Positions 30,926 to 39,574 of a stretch of 64,000 nt of DNA are shown one piece after another. The notes under the pieces are model-generated. The model was not told the origin of the DNA. It was given only the letters and a program-made list of their open reading frames with translations, and made no database searches. The stretch lies in assembly GCF_007667425.1 (NCBI RefSeq), contig NZ_VDRC01000001.1:186001-250000 (forward strand), in the 5' to 3' direction. The translations under genes were made by a program, and so were the position numbers. Each line of letters starts with the position of its first letter. Within the stretch, counting starts at the first letter, position 1. Source of the DNA: Microbacterium sp. 1.5R. GTDB taxonomy: Bacteria > Actinomycetota > Actinomycetes > Actinomycetales > Microbacteriaceae.

Positions 30926-31164
30926 GTCCCGACGATTCTACGGTGAGGTGTCGGCGATGCTCGATTCGCCGGATCCGGTGCTATTCTGCCCAGGTTGCCC
31001 GGGGGCCGTTCCTGACACCGGATCCCACGGGCGATAAGACTCCGTCACAGGCCCTGTGCAGGTGTCGTCTCGCGCAGATCGGCAGATGGTGATTGACTGT
31101 CTCCCGGCTCAGCGTTGCGTCGGCAGATCCCGCGCGCGTCTGTAAAAGAGAAAGAATCAACACC
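30926..31164 (+). other. upstream region of the peptide ABC operon
   Basis: This 239-base gap between lepA and the first permease holds CCGGATCCGG-type palindromes near 30969 and 31019 and a weak TATTCT -10-like box near 30982. There is no convincing -35 box and no small gene. The leader just before the TTG start is A-rich (TAAAAGAGAAAGAATC), unusual for this genome. Nothing firmer can be called. Confidence 0.35.
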
Positions 31165-32148
31165 TTGATCAAGTATCTCCTGCGCCGCTCACTCGGCTGG
31201 CTGCTGATGATCGTGGTTGCGACCAACGTCACCTATTTCCTCGCGTGGTCGTTCCTCGATCCGCGGAGCAACTACGTCGGCCGTCGCCCTCCCCTCTCCC
31301 CCGAGGAAGTGACACGGATGCTGGAGCCCCTCGGGCTCAGCGACACCGTTCCCCTCGTCCAGCGCTGGTGGGACTGGTTCACCGGAATCCTGCTGCGGTG
31401 GGACTGGGGCCAGAGCCCCGTGGGGCAGTCCGTGAACGACCAGATCGCCTACCGCATGTGGATCTCGGGCGAACTCGTCATCGGCGCGACCATCCTCGGC
31501 GCCGTCCTCGGCATCGCGCTCGGCGTGTACACGGCGTCGCGGCAGTACAAGGTCGCCGACCGCATCGGCCAGGCCACCTCGATCGTCACGATGAACATCC
31601 CGATCGTCGTCGCGGCGCTCGGCATCGTGCTGCTCGCCATCTCGTTCAACGAGGCGGTGGGGGTGCGCGTCTTCTACGTCACCGGAGCCGGCGGCAAGGG
31701 CGTCGACGGATTCTTCCCGTACATCATCGACAAGCTGCAGCATCTGACGCTTCCGACGATCGCACTCGTGATCACCGGATATGCCAACTACCACCTGCTC
31801 CAGCGGTCCCTGCTGCTCGACAACATCAAGGCCGACTACGTCCGCACCGCGCGGGCCAAGGGACTCACGAAGCAGCAGGCGATCCGCAAGCACGCCCTCC
31901 GCCCCTCGTTGATCCCGGTCGCCACGCAGCTCGCCTTCACCATCCCGACGGTGTTCACCGGTGCGATCCTCACGGAGACCATCTTCGGGTGGAACGGCAT
32001 GGGCAAGTACTTCGTCGACACGATCAGCAAGAACGACGTCCACGGCGTCGTGGCGATCGCCGCGTTCGGCGCCGTCCTCACGGCCATCGGGGCCATCCTC
32101 GCCGATATAGCCGTCGTCGTCCTCGACCCGAGAGTGAGAGTGAGCTGA
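31165..32148 (+). CDS. peptide ABC transporter permease (DppB-like)
   Basis: Inner-membrane subunit of a dipeptide/oligopeptide importer. It is 327 residues long with six transmembrane segments and the EAA loop motif YVRTARAKGLTKQQAIRKHALRPSLIPV. It has an N-terminal segment typical of DppB/OppB. The TTG at 31165 after AGAGAAAGAATCAACACC is preferred because it gives LIKYLLRRSLGWLL, the usual start; the open frame goes 72 bases further. It is followed after one base by the second permease. Confidence 0.88.
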   Translation: MIKYLLRRSLGWLLMIVVATNVTYFLAWSFLDPRSNYVGRRPPLSPEEVTRMLEPLGLSDTVPLVQRWWDWFTGILLRWDWGQSPVGQSVNDQIAYRMWISGELVIGATILGAVLGIALGVYTASRQYKVADRIGQATSIVTMNIPIVVAALGIVLLAISFNEAVGVRVFYVTGAGGKGVDGFFPYIIDKLQHLTLPTIALVITGYANYHLLQRSLLLDNIKADYVRTARAKGLTKQQAIRKHALRPSLIPVATQLAFTIPTVFTGAILTETIFGWNGMGKYFVDTISKNDVHGVVAIAAFGAVLTAIGAILADIAVVVLDPRVRVS

Positions 32149-32149
32149 C

Positions 32150-33082
32150 ATGAGCACCGAAATGATCGACCCCACTCTCCACACCGCAGAGGCCGAGACC
32201 CCGGCACCCGCCGCCGTACAGCGCAAGCGCATGTCGGTGTTCGGTCTGTACTACCGGCGCTTCATGCGCAACAAGCCGGCCGTCTTCGGCGTCTTCATCT
32301 TCATCGCCCTGGTGCTGTTCTCGATCATCGGGCCGCTGGTCGCCCGATACGACCACATCTTCCTCGACTTCCTGAACCTCGGCACGCCGCCGTCGGGCGA
32401 GCATTGGTTCGGCACCACGCCTGCCGGCAACGACCTCTTCGCCCAGGTGTCGATCGGGCTGCAGCGCTCGCTCATGATCGCCGTGACGGTGTCGGTCGGC
32501 ACGACCGCGATCTCGGCGATCGTCGGAACGGCAGCGGCGTACTTCGGCGGCTTCGTCGAGCGCACGACGCTCCTGATCATCCACTTCCTGATGGTCATCC
32601 CGACCTTCCTCATCCTCGCGCTCGTCTCCAACAGCGCGGGTGGTGACTGGCGCGTCATCTCCCTCGCCCTGATCTTCATCGGCTGGTTCTTCCAGGCCCG
32701 CGTGATCTGGACGATGGCGCTGTCGCTCCGGGAACGCGAGTACGTGCACGCTGCGCGCTACATGGGCGTTCGGGGCATGAAGATCGTGCTGCGCCACCTG
32801 CTGCCGAACATCGGCTCGCTGCTGGTGATCAACTTCACGCTGGGCGTCGTGGCCGCGGTCATCACCGAGACCGGTCTGTCGTTCATCGGCTTCGGCGTGA
32901 AGATCCCCGACGTCTCGCTCGGCTCCCTGATCGGCAGCGGCGCCAACACGATCACGAGTGCCCCGTGGGTGTTCTACTTCCCCGCTGCCGCACTGACGCT
33001 GCTGACCGTCTCCATGGCGCTCGTCGCCGACGGTCTCCGCGACGCTCTCGATCCCACCTCTGCGGCGGGAGGCCGCGCATGA
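32150..33082 (+). CDS. peptide ABC transporter permease (DppC-like)
   Basis: Second membrane subunit, 310 residues. It has an N-terminal cytoplasmic tail, an OppC-type N-terminal segment (FGLYYRRFMRNKPAVFGVFIF), GTTPAGNDLFAQVSIGLQRSL, and the EAA motif REYVHAARYMGVRGMKIVLRHLLPN. Its stop overlaps the ATG of the ATPase gene (ATGA), so translation is coupled. Confidence 0.9.
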   Translation: MSTEMIDPTLHTAEAETPAPAAVQRKRMSVFGLYYRRFMRNKPAVFGVFIFIALVLFSIIGPLVARYDHIFLDFLNLGTPPSGEHWFGTTPAGNDLFAQVSIGLQRSLMIAVTVSVGTTAISAIVGTAAAYFGGFVERTTLLIIHFLMVIPTFLILALVSNSAGGDWRVISLALIFIGWFFQARVIWTMALSLREREYVHAARYMGVRGMKIVLRHLLPNIGSLLVINFTLGVVAAVITETGLSFIGFGVKIPDVSLGSLIGSGANTITSAPWVFYFPAAALTLLTVSMALVADGLRDALDPTSAAGGRA

Positions 33083-35022
33083 GCACCACTCCAGCATCCA
33101 CCGTCCTCTCCGTCCGCGACCTGCGCGTCAGCTTCCCCTCGGAGGCCGGCCGCGTCGACGCCGTCCGAGGGGTCTCCTTCGACCTCGAGGCCGGCAAGAC
33201 GCTCGGCATCGTCGGCGAGTCCGGATCGGGCAAGTCGGTCACCTCGCTCGCGATCATGGGACTGCTCGACGAAAACGCCAAGGTCACCGGATCGATCGTC
33301 TTCGACGGTCAGGAGCTCCTCGGCAAGAGCGACAGGCAGATGTCCGTGATCCGCGGCAACGGCATGACCATGGTCTTCCAGGACCCCCTCACGTCGTTGA
33401 CCCCCGTGTTCACGATCGGCGACCAGCTCGTCGAGGCCCTGACCGTGCATCGGAATCTCTCGAAGCGCGAGTCGTGGGATCGGTCCGTCGAGCTGCTCTC
33501 GCTCGTCGGCATCCCCGAGCCCGAGAAGCGGATGAAGTCGTTCCCGCACGAGTTCTCGGGCGGGATGCGCCAGCGCGTCGTCATCGCGATCGCGATGGCC
33601 AACAACCCGAAGCTCATCATCTGCGACGAGCCGACGACCGCGCTGGACGTGACCATCCAGGCGCAGATCCTCGACCTCATCGAGAAGGCGCAGGACGAGA
33701 CCGGGGCTGCGGTCATCATGATCACCCACGACATGGGTGTCGTCGCCCGCACCGCCGACGACGTCATCGTCATGTACGCGGGCAAGCCGGTCGAGCACGC
33801 CGAGGCGCGGGAGCTCTTCCACCGCACCCGGATGCCGTATTCGATCGGTCTGCTCGGCGCCATCCCGCGCGTCGACAAGGCCGAGAAGCAGCCGCTGGTG
33901 CCCATCAAGGGCAACCCGCCCCTGCTCATCGACCTCCCGGACGCGTGCCCCTTCGCAGACCGGTGCCCGATCGTGCGGGATGCCTGCCGCGCGAGCGAAC
34001 CCGAACTGCTGCCCGTCGCGACCGGCACGGACGCGGCGCACAGCGCGGCATGCATCCGCTCCGGCGAGATCGAGGACGGCGGCCTGATCGGCGGCCTGCC
34101 CGTCTACCCCGTGCACGAGGTCCCGGAGAGCGACCTCACCCGCACGCCGCGCGAGCAGCGTCCGGTGACCCTCGAGGTCCGCAACATGACGAAGTCGTTC
34201 CCGCTCATGAAGGGCGCCGTCTTCAAGCGCAAGGTCGGCGAGGTGCATGCGGTCAAGGGCATCAGCTTCGACGTGCGCGAGGGCGAGACCATGGCGATCG
34301 TCGGCGAGTCCGGCTCCGGCAAGACGACCACCCTGCTGCAGATCATGGACTTCGCCAAGCAGGACGACGGCGACATCGTGATCGCGGGGACGAGCGTCGG
34401 CGACATCAGCAGCGGTCGCCAGGAGCGCGAGCTCCGCCGCGACATCCAGATCGTGTTCCAGGACCCGATGGGTGCGCTGGACCCCCGGATGACGGTGAGC
34501 GACATCATCGCCGAGCCGATGATCGCGATCGGCGTCTCCCGCGCCGACTCGCAGCGTCGCGTGCAGGAGCTCATGGACCTGGTCGGTCTCAACCCGGCGC
34601 ACCTCGACCGCTTCCCCGGCGCGTTCTCGGGCGGTCAGCGTCAGCGCATCGGCATCGCCCGTGCCCTATCGACCAACCCGAAGATCGTGGTGCTCGACGA
34701 GCCGGTGTCGGCGCTCGACGTGTCGATCCAGGCGGGTGTCATCAACCTGCTCGACGAGTTGAAGGTCAAGCTCGGGCTGTCGTACCTGTTCGTGGCGCAC
34801 GATCTCTCGGTGGTCCGGCACATCGCCGACCGCGTGGCGGTCATGTACCTCGGCGAGTTCGTCGAGCACGGCGACGTCGACGATGTCTTCGACAACCCGC
34901 AGCACCCGTACACCAAGGCCCTGCTGTCGGCGATCCCCGTTCCGGACCCTGATATCGAGCGCGGTCGGCAGCGCATCGTGTTCGATCCGAGCACGCTCAC
35001 GGACCAGCCCGTCGCATCCTGA
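33079..35022 (+). CDS. fused double ATP-binding protein of peptide ABC importer (DppD-DppF-like)
   Basis: A 647-residue fusion of two ATPase domains that are separate proteins in many bacteria. First half: Walker A GESGSGKS, signature FSGGMRQRVV, Walker B ICDEPTTALD, then the oligopeptide C-terminal domain with CPFADRCPIVRDAC (Fe-S-like Cys cluster). Second half from about residue 365: Walker A GESGSGKT, signature FSGGQRQRIG, Walker B VLDEPVSALD. The C-terminal Cys-rich domain of the second half is absent. It energises uptake with the two permeases. Confidence 0.92.
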   Translation: MSTTPASTVLSVRDLRVSFPSEAGRVDAVRGVSFDLEAGKTLGIVGESGSGKSVTSLAIMGLLDENAKVTGSIVFDGQELLGKSDRQMSVIRGNGMTMVFQDPLTSLTPVFTIGDQLVEALTVHRNLSKRESWDRSVELLSLVGIPEPEKRMKSFPHEFSGGMRQRVVIAIAMANNPKLIICDEPTTALDVTIQAQILDLIEKAQDETGAAVIMITHDMGVVARTADDVIVMYAGKPVEHAEARELFHRTRMPYSIGLLGAIPRVDKAEKQPLVPIKGNPPLLIDLPDACPFADRCPIVRDACRASEPELLPVATGTDAAHSAACIRSGEIEDGGLIGGLPVYPVHEVPESDLTRTPREQRPVTLEVRNMTKSFPLMKGAVFKRKVGEVHAVKGISFDVREGETMAIVGESGSGKTTTLLQIMDFAKQDDGDIVIAGTSVGDISSGRQERELRRDIQIVFQDPMGALDPRMTVSDIIAEPMIAIGVSRADSQRRVQELMDLVGLNPAHLDRFPGAFSGGQRQRIGIARALSTNPKIVVLDEPVSALDVSIQAGVINLLDELKVKLGLSYLFVAHDLSVVRHIADRVAVMYLGEFVEHGDVDDVFDNPQHPYTKALLSAIPVPDPDIERGRQRIVFDPSTLTDQPVAS

Positions 35023-35030
35023 CGAGACCG

Positions 35031-35058
35031 CCGGCCGCCCGCGATCGGGCGGCCGGTT
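35031..35058 (+). terminator. hairpin terminator between ATPase and binding-protein genes
   Basis: A perfect 11-bp stem, CCGGCCGCCCG (35031-35041), loop CGAT, CGGGCGGCCGG (35046-35056), followed by TT. It separates the permease/ATPase genes from the binding-protein gene and so may set different expression levels. Confidence 0.6.
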
Positions 35059-35094
35059 AAGGTCCGATAACGGTATGCCGATATTGGTCGTCAT

Positions 35095-35126
35095 CCGAGG
35101 CGTAACGGACCTCGGCGAACTAACCT
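35095..35126 (+). promoter_or_regulatory. promoter with operator-like inverted repeat before the binding-protein gene
   Basis: TAACCT (35121-35126) can act as a -10 box. Just upstream is CCGAGG, nine bases, CCTCGG (35095-35115), in the place where a repressor would cover the -35 to -10 zone. Two direct copies of CCGATA lie further up (35064-35069 and 35078-35083). AAGGAG precedes the ATG at 35164. The start site itself is inferred. Confidence 0.4.
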
Positions 35127-35163
35127 CCCCCTTATGGAAACGCCGAAAGGCGAAAGGAGCACC

Positions 35164-36876
35164 ATGAGAAGCACCACGAAGCTGACGGGCGTCATCGCCC
35201 TCAGTGGCGCCCTCGCACTCGTGATCAGCGGATGTGCGGCGGGCAACGGCAATGGCGGAACCGACGGAGGCAACGAGCCTCAGGAGACGAAGGCCGCGGA
35301 CTACAACCCGCAGCCCCGCGAGAACCTGCAGGAAGGGGGCGAGGTCCACTTCGGCATCAACGAGGTCACCCCGCAGATGAACCCCTTCAACGGCAACGGA
35401 AGCGCCGACACGCAGCGCCTCAGCTCCTGGTACAACCCCCAGGTGTTCCTGATGGACCCCGAGGGCAACGTCTCGGCCAACCCCGCGTACCTCGACGAGT
35501 GGGACATCAGCGAGAAGGACGGCAAGACCGTCATCACGATGAAGGTCAACGAGAAGGCCGTCTACAACGACGGGACCCCGATCGACTACAAGGCGTTCGA
35601 GACCACGTGGAAGGCCAACAGCGGCGAGGACGAGGCCTACGAGACGAGCTCGACCGACGGGTACAAGGAGATCGAGTCCGTCGTCGCGGGTGACACCGAT
35701 AAGGACGTCATCGTCACCTTCAAGGGCGAGTTCGCCTGGCCGAAGATGCCGTTCCTCAACGGCATCCTCAACCCGAACGTGAACTCGGCCGATGTCTTCA
35801 ACACCGCGTACATCGAGAACCCGCACCCCGAGTGGGGCGCCGGTCCGTACAAGCTGACCGAGTACGACGTCAACGGCCAGAGCGTCACCTTCGAGCCGAA
35901 CGAGAAGTGGTGGGGCGACGCTCCGCTGCTCGACAAGGTGACCTTCACAGGTCTGGACGCCGCCGCATCGATCAACGCCTTCAAGAACGGCGAGATCGAC
36001 ATGGTCGGCACCAACACCAAGGACCGCCTGGCGCAGGTCGCCGACATGGACGACGTCGTCACCTACCGCTCGCAGCAGACCGCCAAGACGATCGTCATCG
36101 TCGACGCCGAGAAGCCGCAGCTGCAGGACCTGAAGGTGCGCGAGGCGTTCTTCAAGGCGATCGACATCGATCAGCAGAAGCAGATCGCGTGGAACGGCCT
36201 CGGCTACGAAGAGGCCAAGGCCGGTTCGCTCAACCTCTACGACTTCCAGGACGGATACGCCGACTCGTTCGGTGAGGCCGGTCTGGAGTTCGACGTCGAC
36301 GGTGCCAAGAAGCTCCTCGACGAGGCGGGCTGGACCGAGGGCGACGACGGCATTCGCGAGAAGGACGGCGAGAAGCTCTCGATCGTCTTCCCGGTGCACA
36401 GCGACGACCCCACGCAGGAGGCCCTCGCCAAGGCGCTGCAGCAGCAGCAGAAGGCGGTCGGCATCGACCTGCAGATCGAGAAGCGCGCACCCGCGGACTT
36501 CTCGACCGACTTCAGCACGAAGAACTGGGATGCCTTCTCCCTGCGCTTCACGGACTCCGACCCGTTCGGTCCGCTGTACTTCTGCCAGCTCTACTGCTCG
36601 GACAGCGGTCTGAACCTCTCCGGTACCGGCACGGCCGAGATCGACGAGAAGATCAAGGACCAGGTCGAGTCGCAGACCACGGCTGAGGACTGGACCGCCG
36701 CGACGATGAAGCTCGAGCCCGAGATCATCAAGGAGACCTGGGGCGTCATCCCGCTCTACAACGGTCCCTCGATCTTCACGGTCAAGGAGGGTCTCGCCAA
36801 CCTCACGCCGGAGCCCTACGTGGGTCTGGACCTCTTCGGAGTCCAGCCAGTCGAGAACGTCGGCTGGGAGAAGTAA
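35164..36876 (+). CDS. peptide ABC transporter substrate-binding lipoprotein (family 5)
   Basis: Extracytoplasmic binding protein of the importer, 570 residues. The signal is MRSTTK, a hydrophobic stretch and lipobox VISGC with Cys24, then a Gly/Asn-rich linker. The SBP_bac_5 fold is recognisable from QRLSSWYNPQVFLMDP and NPHPEWGAGPYKLTEYD to the C-terminal Trp/Tyr-rich part. The ATG at 35164, after AAGGAG, is used rather than 35134. The ligand is probably a di- or oligopeptide, as inferred from the family. It is followed by a strong terminator. Confidence 0.92.
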   Translation: MRSTTKLTGVIALSGALALVISGCAAGNGNGGTDGGNEPQETKAADYNPQPRENLQEGGEVHFGINEVTPQMNPFNGNGSADTQRLSSWYNPQVFLMDPEGNVSANPAYLDEWDISEKDGKTVITMKVNEKAVYNDGTPIDYKAFETTWKANSGEDEAYETSSTDGYKEIESVVAGDTDKDVIVTFKGEFAWPKMPFLNGILNPNVNSADVFNTAYIENPHPEWGAGPYKLTEYDVNGQSVTFEPNEKWWGDAPLLDKVTFTGLDAAASINAFKNGEIDMVGTNTKDRLAQVADMDDVVTYRSQQTAKTIVIVDAEKPQLQDLKVREAFFKAIDIDQQKQIAWNGLGYEEAKAGSLNLYDFQDGYADSFGEAGLEFDVDGAKKLLDEAGWTEGDDGIREKDGEKLSIVFPVHSDDPTQEALAKALQQQQKAVGIDLQIEKRAPADFSTDFSTKNWDAFSLRFTDSDPFGPLYFCQLYCSDSGLNLSGTGTAEIDEKIKDQVESQTTAEDWTAATMKLEPEIIKETWGVIPLYNGPSIFTVKEGLANLTPEPYVGLDLFGVQPVENVGWEK

Positions 36877-36897
36877 GCAGTCTCCCTGAGTGACTGA

Positions 36898-36930
36898 GCG
36901 GGGCCGGTGGGTATCCACCGGCCCCGCTTT
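36898..36930 (+). terminator. terminator after the substrate-binding protein gene
   Basis: A perfect 13-bp stem, GCGGGGCCGGTGG (36898-36910), loop GTAT, CCACCGGCCCCGC (36915-36927), followed by TTTCCC. It ends just four bases before the -10 box of the hydrolase gene. Confidence 0.85.
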
Positions 36931-36945
36931 CCCTATGCTGAGACC

Positions 36946-37695
36946 GTGACCGTGCAGATCGTCCTCGTGCACGGCATCCGCACGTCCGCCACCATGTGGC
37001 GCTCTCAGCTCGCGTACCTCGCCGAGGCCGGCGTCCCCGCCGTCGCCGTCGATCTACCCGGCCACGGCACCCGGATGGCCGAGGACTTCACTCTGCACGA
37101 GGCGCTTCACACGATCGATGCCGCGGTGCGCGACGCCGCGACACGCGGACCGGTGCTCCTCGTGGGGCATTCGATGGGCGGTCTGCTCTGCCTCGCCTAC
37201 GTCGGCGGCGCGGAGAAGCCGCCGATCGCCGCGCTCGTCGCGGCCTCCTGCACCGCCCTCCCCCGAGGCGCGGGGCTGCGCGCCTACCGGACGATCGCTC
37301 GGGCGGTCGATCGACTGCCCGACCGCGGCATGTGGATCACTCAGCGCATCCTCGACGCCACCATCCCGGTCGACACCCGCGCCGATTTCGCCGCCGGCGG
37401 CTACGCCCTCGATACGCAGGACGTCGCGTTGAGCAACCTCGCCGCCCTCGACCTCGCCACCGCGGTGGAGCGGATCCGGATTCCGCTGTGGTTCGTCAAC
37501 GGCCAGTACGATCAGCTCCGCGTCAACGAGACGCTCTTCCAGCGGCTGGCCCCGCACGCCGAGCTCATCGTCGTGCCACGCACGACCCACCTCGTCACCG
37601 CGATGCGTCCACAGGTGTTCAACGCGGTGCTGCGTCTGGCGATCGCGACGGTCGACGCCGCGCAGGACGAGTCCGCGAGCCCGCGCGAGCGGTGA
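36946..37695 (+). CDS. alpha/beta hydrolase
   Basis: A 249-residue soluble hydrolase: LVHGIRTSATMW (oxyanion loop region), DLPGHGTR, nucleophile elbow GHSMGG with Ser76, late Asp in NGQYDQLR, and His in TTHLV. The full catalytic triad is thus visible. The substrate is unknown. The GTG at 36946 is six bases after TATGCT (36934-36939), so it is probably leaderless. Its last 77 bases overlap the 3' end of the convergent MFS gene. Confidence 0.83.
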   Translation: MTVQIVLVHGIRTSATMWRSQLAYLAEAGVPAVAVDLPGHGTRMAEDFTLHEALHTIDAAVRDAATRGPVLLVGHSMGGLLCLAYVGGAEKPPIAALVAASCTALPRGAGLRAYRTIARAVDRLPDRGMWITQRILDATIPVDTRADFAAGGYALDTQDVALSNLAALDLATAVERIRIPLWFVNGQYDQLRVNETLFQRLAPHAELIVVPRTTHLVTAMRPQVFNAVLRLAIATVDAAQDESASPRER

Positions 37696-38878
37696 GGATG
37701 CCGCCGGCGAGCGAGAACACCGCCGCCGCCACGAACACCAGCCAGAAACCGCCGACGAGCGCGACGAGGCCCGCACCGAGCACCGGGCCGATGAGCTGTC
37801 CGAGCGCGGCCGTGACCGTGACGATGCCGAGATCGCGGGCGTGGTCGTCCTCGTCGGGGAGCAGGTCGGCTGCGAACGCGAGTCCGACGGTCGAGAAGGC
37901 ACCGTAGCCGACGCCCATGAGCGCGGCGGCCACCATCGTGGCCTCGAACGTGGGAACGATCGCGATCACGATTCCCGAGGTCGCCTGGACGAGGGTGGCG
38001 GCCACCGTGAGCGAGCGCCGGTTCCCGGTGCGGTCGGAGAGGATGCCGGTGAGCACCGCTGCGAGCACGACGAACACCGTGTAGACGACGATGAGCAGCA
38101 GCAGGTTGTCCTGAGCGGTCACGGTGTCCTGATGCAGGCCGTGGAGCAGGAAGAAGAGGAAGAGCGCAGTCCCGAGCGCGTTCCCGATGTTCGTGACGAG
38201 GCGTCCTGACAGCATCCAGGCGAAGTCGGAGTCACGGAGAGCGGAGAGCAGCGGACTGCGTCGCCGCGTCGCGACGACCTGAGCCGCAGGCGGATCAGGG
38301 AGGAGCAGCGCCGCGGTCGAGCCCGCGACGGCGATGATCGCAGCCAGCAGCAGATAGCCGTCGCGGACACCGAGCCCCACGAGCACGACGACTCCGACCC
38401 CGAGCACGATGCCCACCGCCTGGCTCGACCCGACCGCCGCGGACGCCGCGCCGCGCCGCGTCTCGGGGAGCTGGTCGGCGATCAGGGCGGTGAACGCCGC
38501 CGACGATACGGCGATGCCGACGGAGACGCCCACCCATGCCAGGCCGACGGCCCACGCGCCCTCGGCGAATCCGGTGATCACGAGGAACACCGCGGTCAGC
38601 AGAACTCCTCCGAGCGCCAACGGCCGACGTCTGCGGCGCCCGGCGCCCACGCGGTCGGAGAGCGCTCCGGCGACCGGACCCGCGACGATGCCCGCGAGGC
38701 CGCCGAGTCCCAGCACGAAGCCCGAGGAGACGACCCCGCGGATCCAGTCGTCCTCGGGCGTATCGAGCTGCAGAGGCAGCAGGAGCTGCACCGGGGTGAG
38801 CTGCACCATCCAGATCGCCAGCCACGCGACCGTGAAGAGGGTGAGCCAGCGGGCGCCCACACCTATGCCGTCGCTCAT
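37619..38878 (-). CDS. MFS transporter, probable drug or metabolite exporter
   Basis: A 419-residue membrane protein with about 12 hydrophobic segments. The MFS loop motif is GALSDRVGAGRRRRRP (loop 2-3) with a related copy GILSDRTGNRRS in the second half, as in two-fold repeated MFS folds. The C-terminal 25 residues are basic. ATG 38878 has no ribosome-binding site of its own; it overlaps the stop of an 18-codon ORF that does have one, so translation is probably coupled to that peptide. The substrate is unknown. Confidence 0.83.
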   Translation of the reverse strand: MSDGIGVGARWLTLFTVAWLAIWMVQLTPVQLLLPLQLDTPEDDWIRGVVSSGFVLGLGGLAGIVAGPVAGALSDRVGAGRRRRRPLALGGVLLTAVFLVITGFAEGAWAVGLAWVGVSVGIAVSSAAFTALIADQLPETRRGAASAAVGSSQAVGIVLGVGVVVLVGLGVRDGYLLLAAIIAVAGSTAALLLPDPPAAQVVATRRRSPLLSALRDSDFAWMLSGRLVTNIGNALGTALFLFFLLHGLHQDTVTAQDNLLLLIVVYTVFVVLAAVLTGILSDRTGNRRSLTVAATLVQATSGIVIAIVPTFEATMVAAALMGVGYGAFSTVGLAFAADLLPDEDDHARDLGIVTVTAALGQLIGPVLGAGLVALVGGFWLVFVAAAVFSLAGGILTARAGSRTRPARRRPSRSPDAAPR

Positions 38879-38931
38879 CGGCGGCTTCGTCGGTGGGCGG
38901 CGCGAATGCCGGAGATCAGTGCCTGAATCAT
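38875..38931 (-). CDS. 18-aa upstream peptide coupled to the MFS gene
   Basis: A small ORF encoding [24 protein letters not shown] lies five bases before its ATG, a better ribosome-binding site than most in this window. Its TGA stop (38877-38875) overlaps the MFS ATG (38878-38876) as ATGA. It ends in a strongly basic RRSRR segment. A 7-bp inverted repeat (ACCGCGG 38973-38979 and CCGCGGT 38998-39004) lies in the leader upstream. The roles are inferred: translation coupling, or drug-responsive stalling as for other resistance-gene leaders. Confidence 0.6.
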   Translation of the reverse strand: MIQALISGIRAAHRRSRR

Positions 38932-39036
38932 GTCGCTCCTTGACGGCGTCGTCGAGCTCGGGTCGGCGGCAGACCGCGGATACGCTCGATTGTGCACCCG
39001 CGGTCACCCGTTTAGGGCGAACGGCTCGACTGCTGG

Positions 39037-39042
39037 TAGACT
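39037..39042 (+). promoter_or_regulatory. -10 box for rpsT
   Basis: TAGACT lies about 104 bases before the rpsT start, leaving a leader of about 97 bases; no clear -35 box was found. A long leader is notable since S20 is autoregulated at translation in E. coli; the same here is only a guess. Confidence 0.4.
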
Positions 39043-39145
39043 CGACTCTTGGCTTGCGTGTGGGTTCTTCCCTCACGACCGTCGTGCGGAAGCCCTCTTC
39101 TTCTGCCGGCATTCCGAACAACCTCCGTACAGAAAGCGTCCACAC

Positions 39146-39406
39146 GTGGCAAACATCAAGTCGCAGATCAAGCGCAACAAGACCAACGACAAGGCGCACG
39201 AGCGCAACAAGGCCGTCAAGAGCGAGCTGAAGACGCACATCCGCGCCGCCCGCACCGCCATCGCCTCGGGCGACAAGGCTGCCGCCGAGGCCGCTGTGAA
39301 GACGGCGACCCGCAAGCTCGACAAGGCCGTCAGCAAGGGTGTCATCCACCAGAACCAGGCTGCGAACCGCAAGTCGGCCATCGCCAAGAAGGTCTCCGCT
39401 CTCTGA
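39146..39406 (+). CDS. rpsT: 30S ribosomal protein S20
   Basis: Primary 16S rRNA-binding protein of the small subunit. It is 86 residues long and lysine-rich: [20 protein letters not shown] at the start, then alanine- and lysine-rich helices, ending [19 protein letters not shown]. The GTG at 39146 gives the standard N-terminus; the frame is open further upstream but without family resemblance. It stands alone with its own leader and a strong terminator, and is transcribed opposite to holA as in other actinobacteria. Confidence 0.97.
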   Translation: MANIKSQIKRNKTNDKAHERNKAVKSELKTHIRAARTAIASGDKAAAEAAVKTATRKLDKAVSKGVIHQNQAANRKSAIAKKVSAL

Positions 39407-39418
39407 GCATCGACCACT

Positions 39419-39455
39419 GAGAAAGGGCCCGTCTCGATGAGACGGGCCCTTTCTC
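39419..39455. terminator. terminator after rpsT (bidirectional)
   Basis: A perfect 17-bp inverted repeat: GAGAAAGGGCCCGTCTC (39419-39435), loop GAT, GAGACGGGCCCTTTCTC (39439-39455). The TTTCTC tail on the plus side and the AAAG on the other make it usable in both directions. It also serves the convergent phosphatase gene. Confidence 0.88.
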
Positions 39456-39574
39456 GTGCGCGGCCGGGGCTGCTGCACGCGCTGCCGTACGTCATGCCGC
39501 ACGCTCTTACGAGGATCCTGCACGGCGCGCCACGCGCTGCAGTGCGGCGGCGCTACGTCGGTGGGCGCCGTCTC

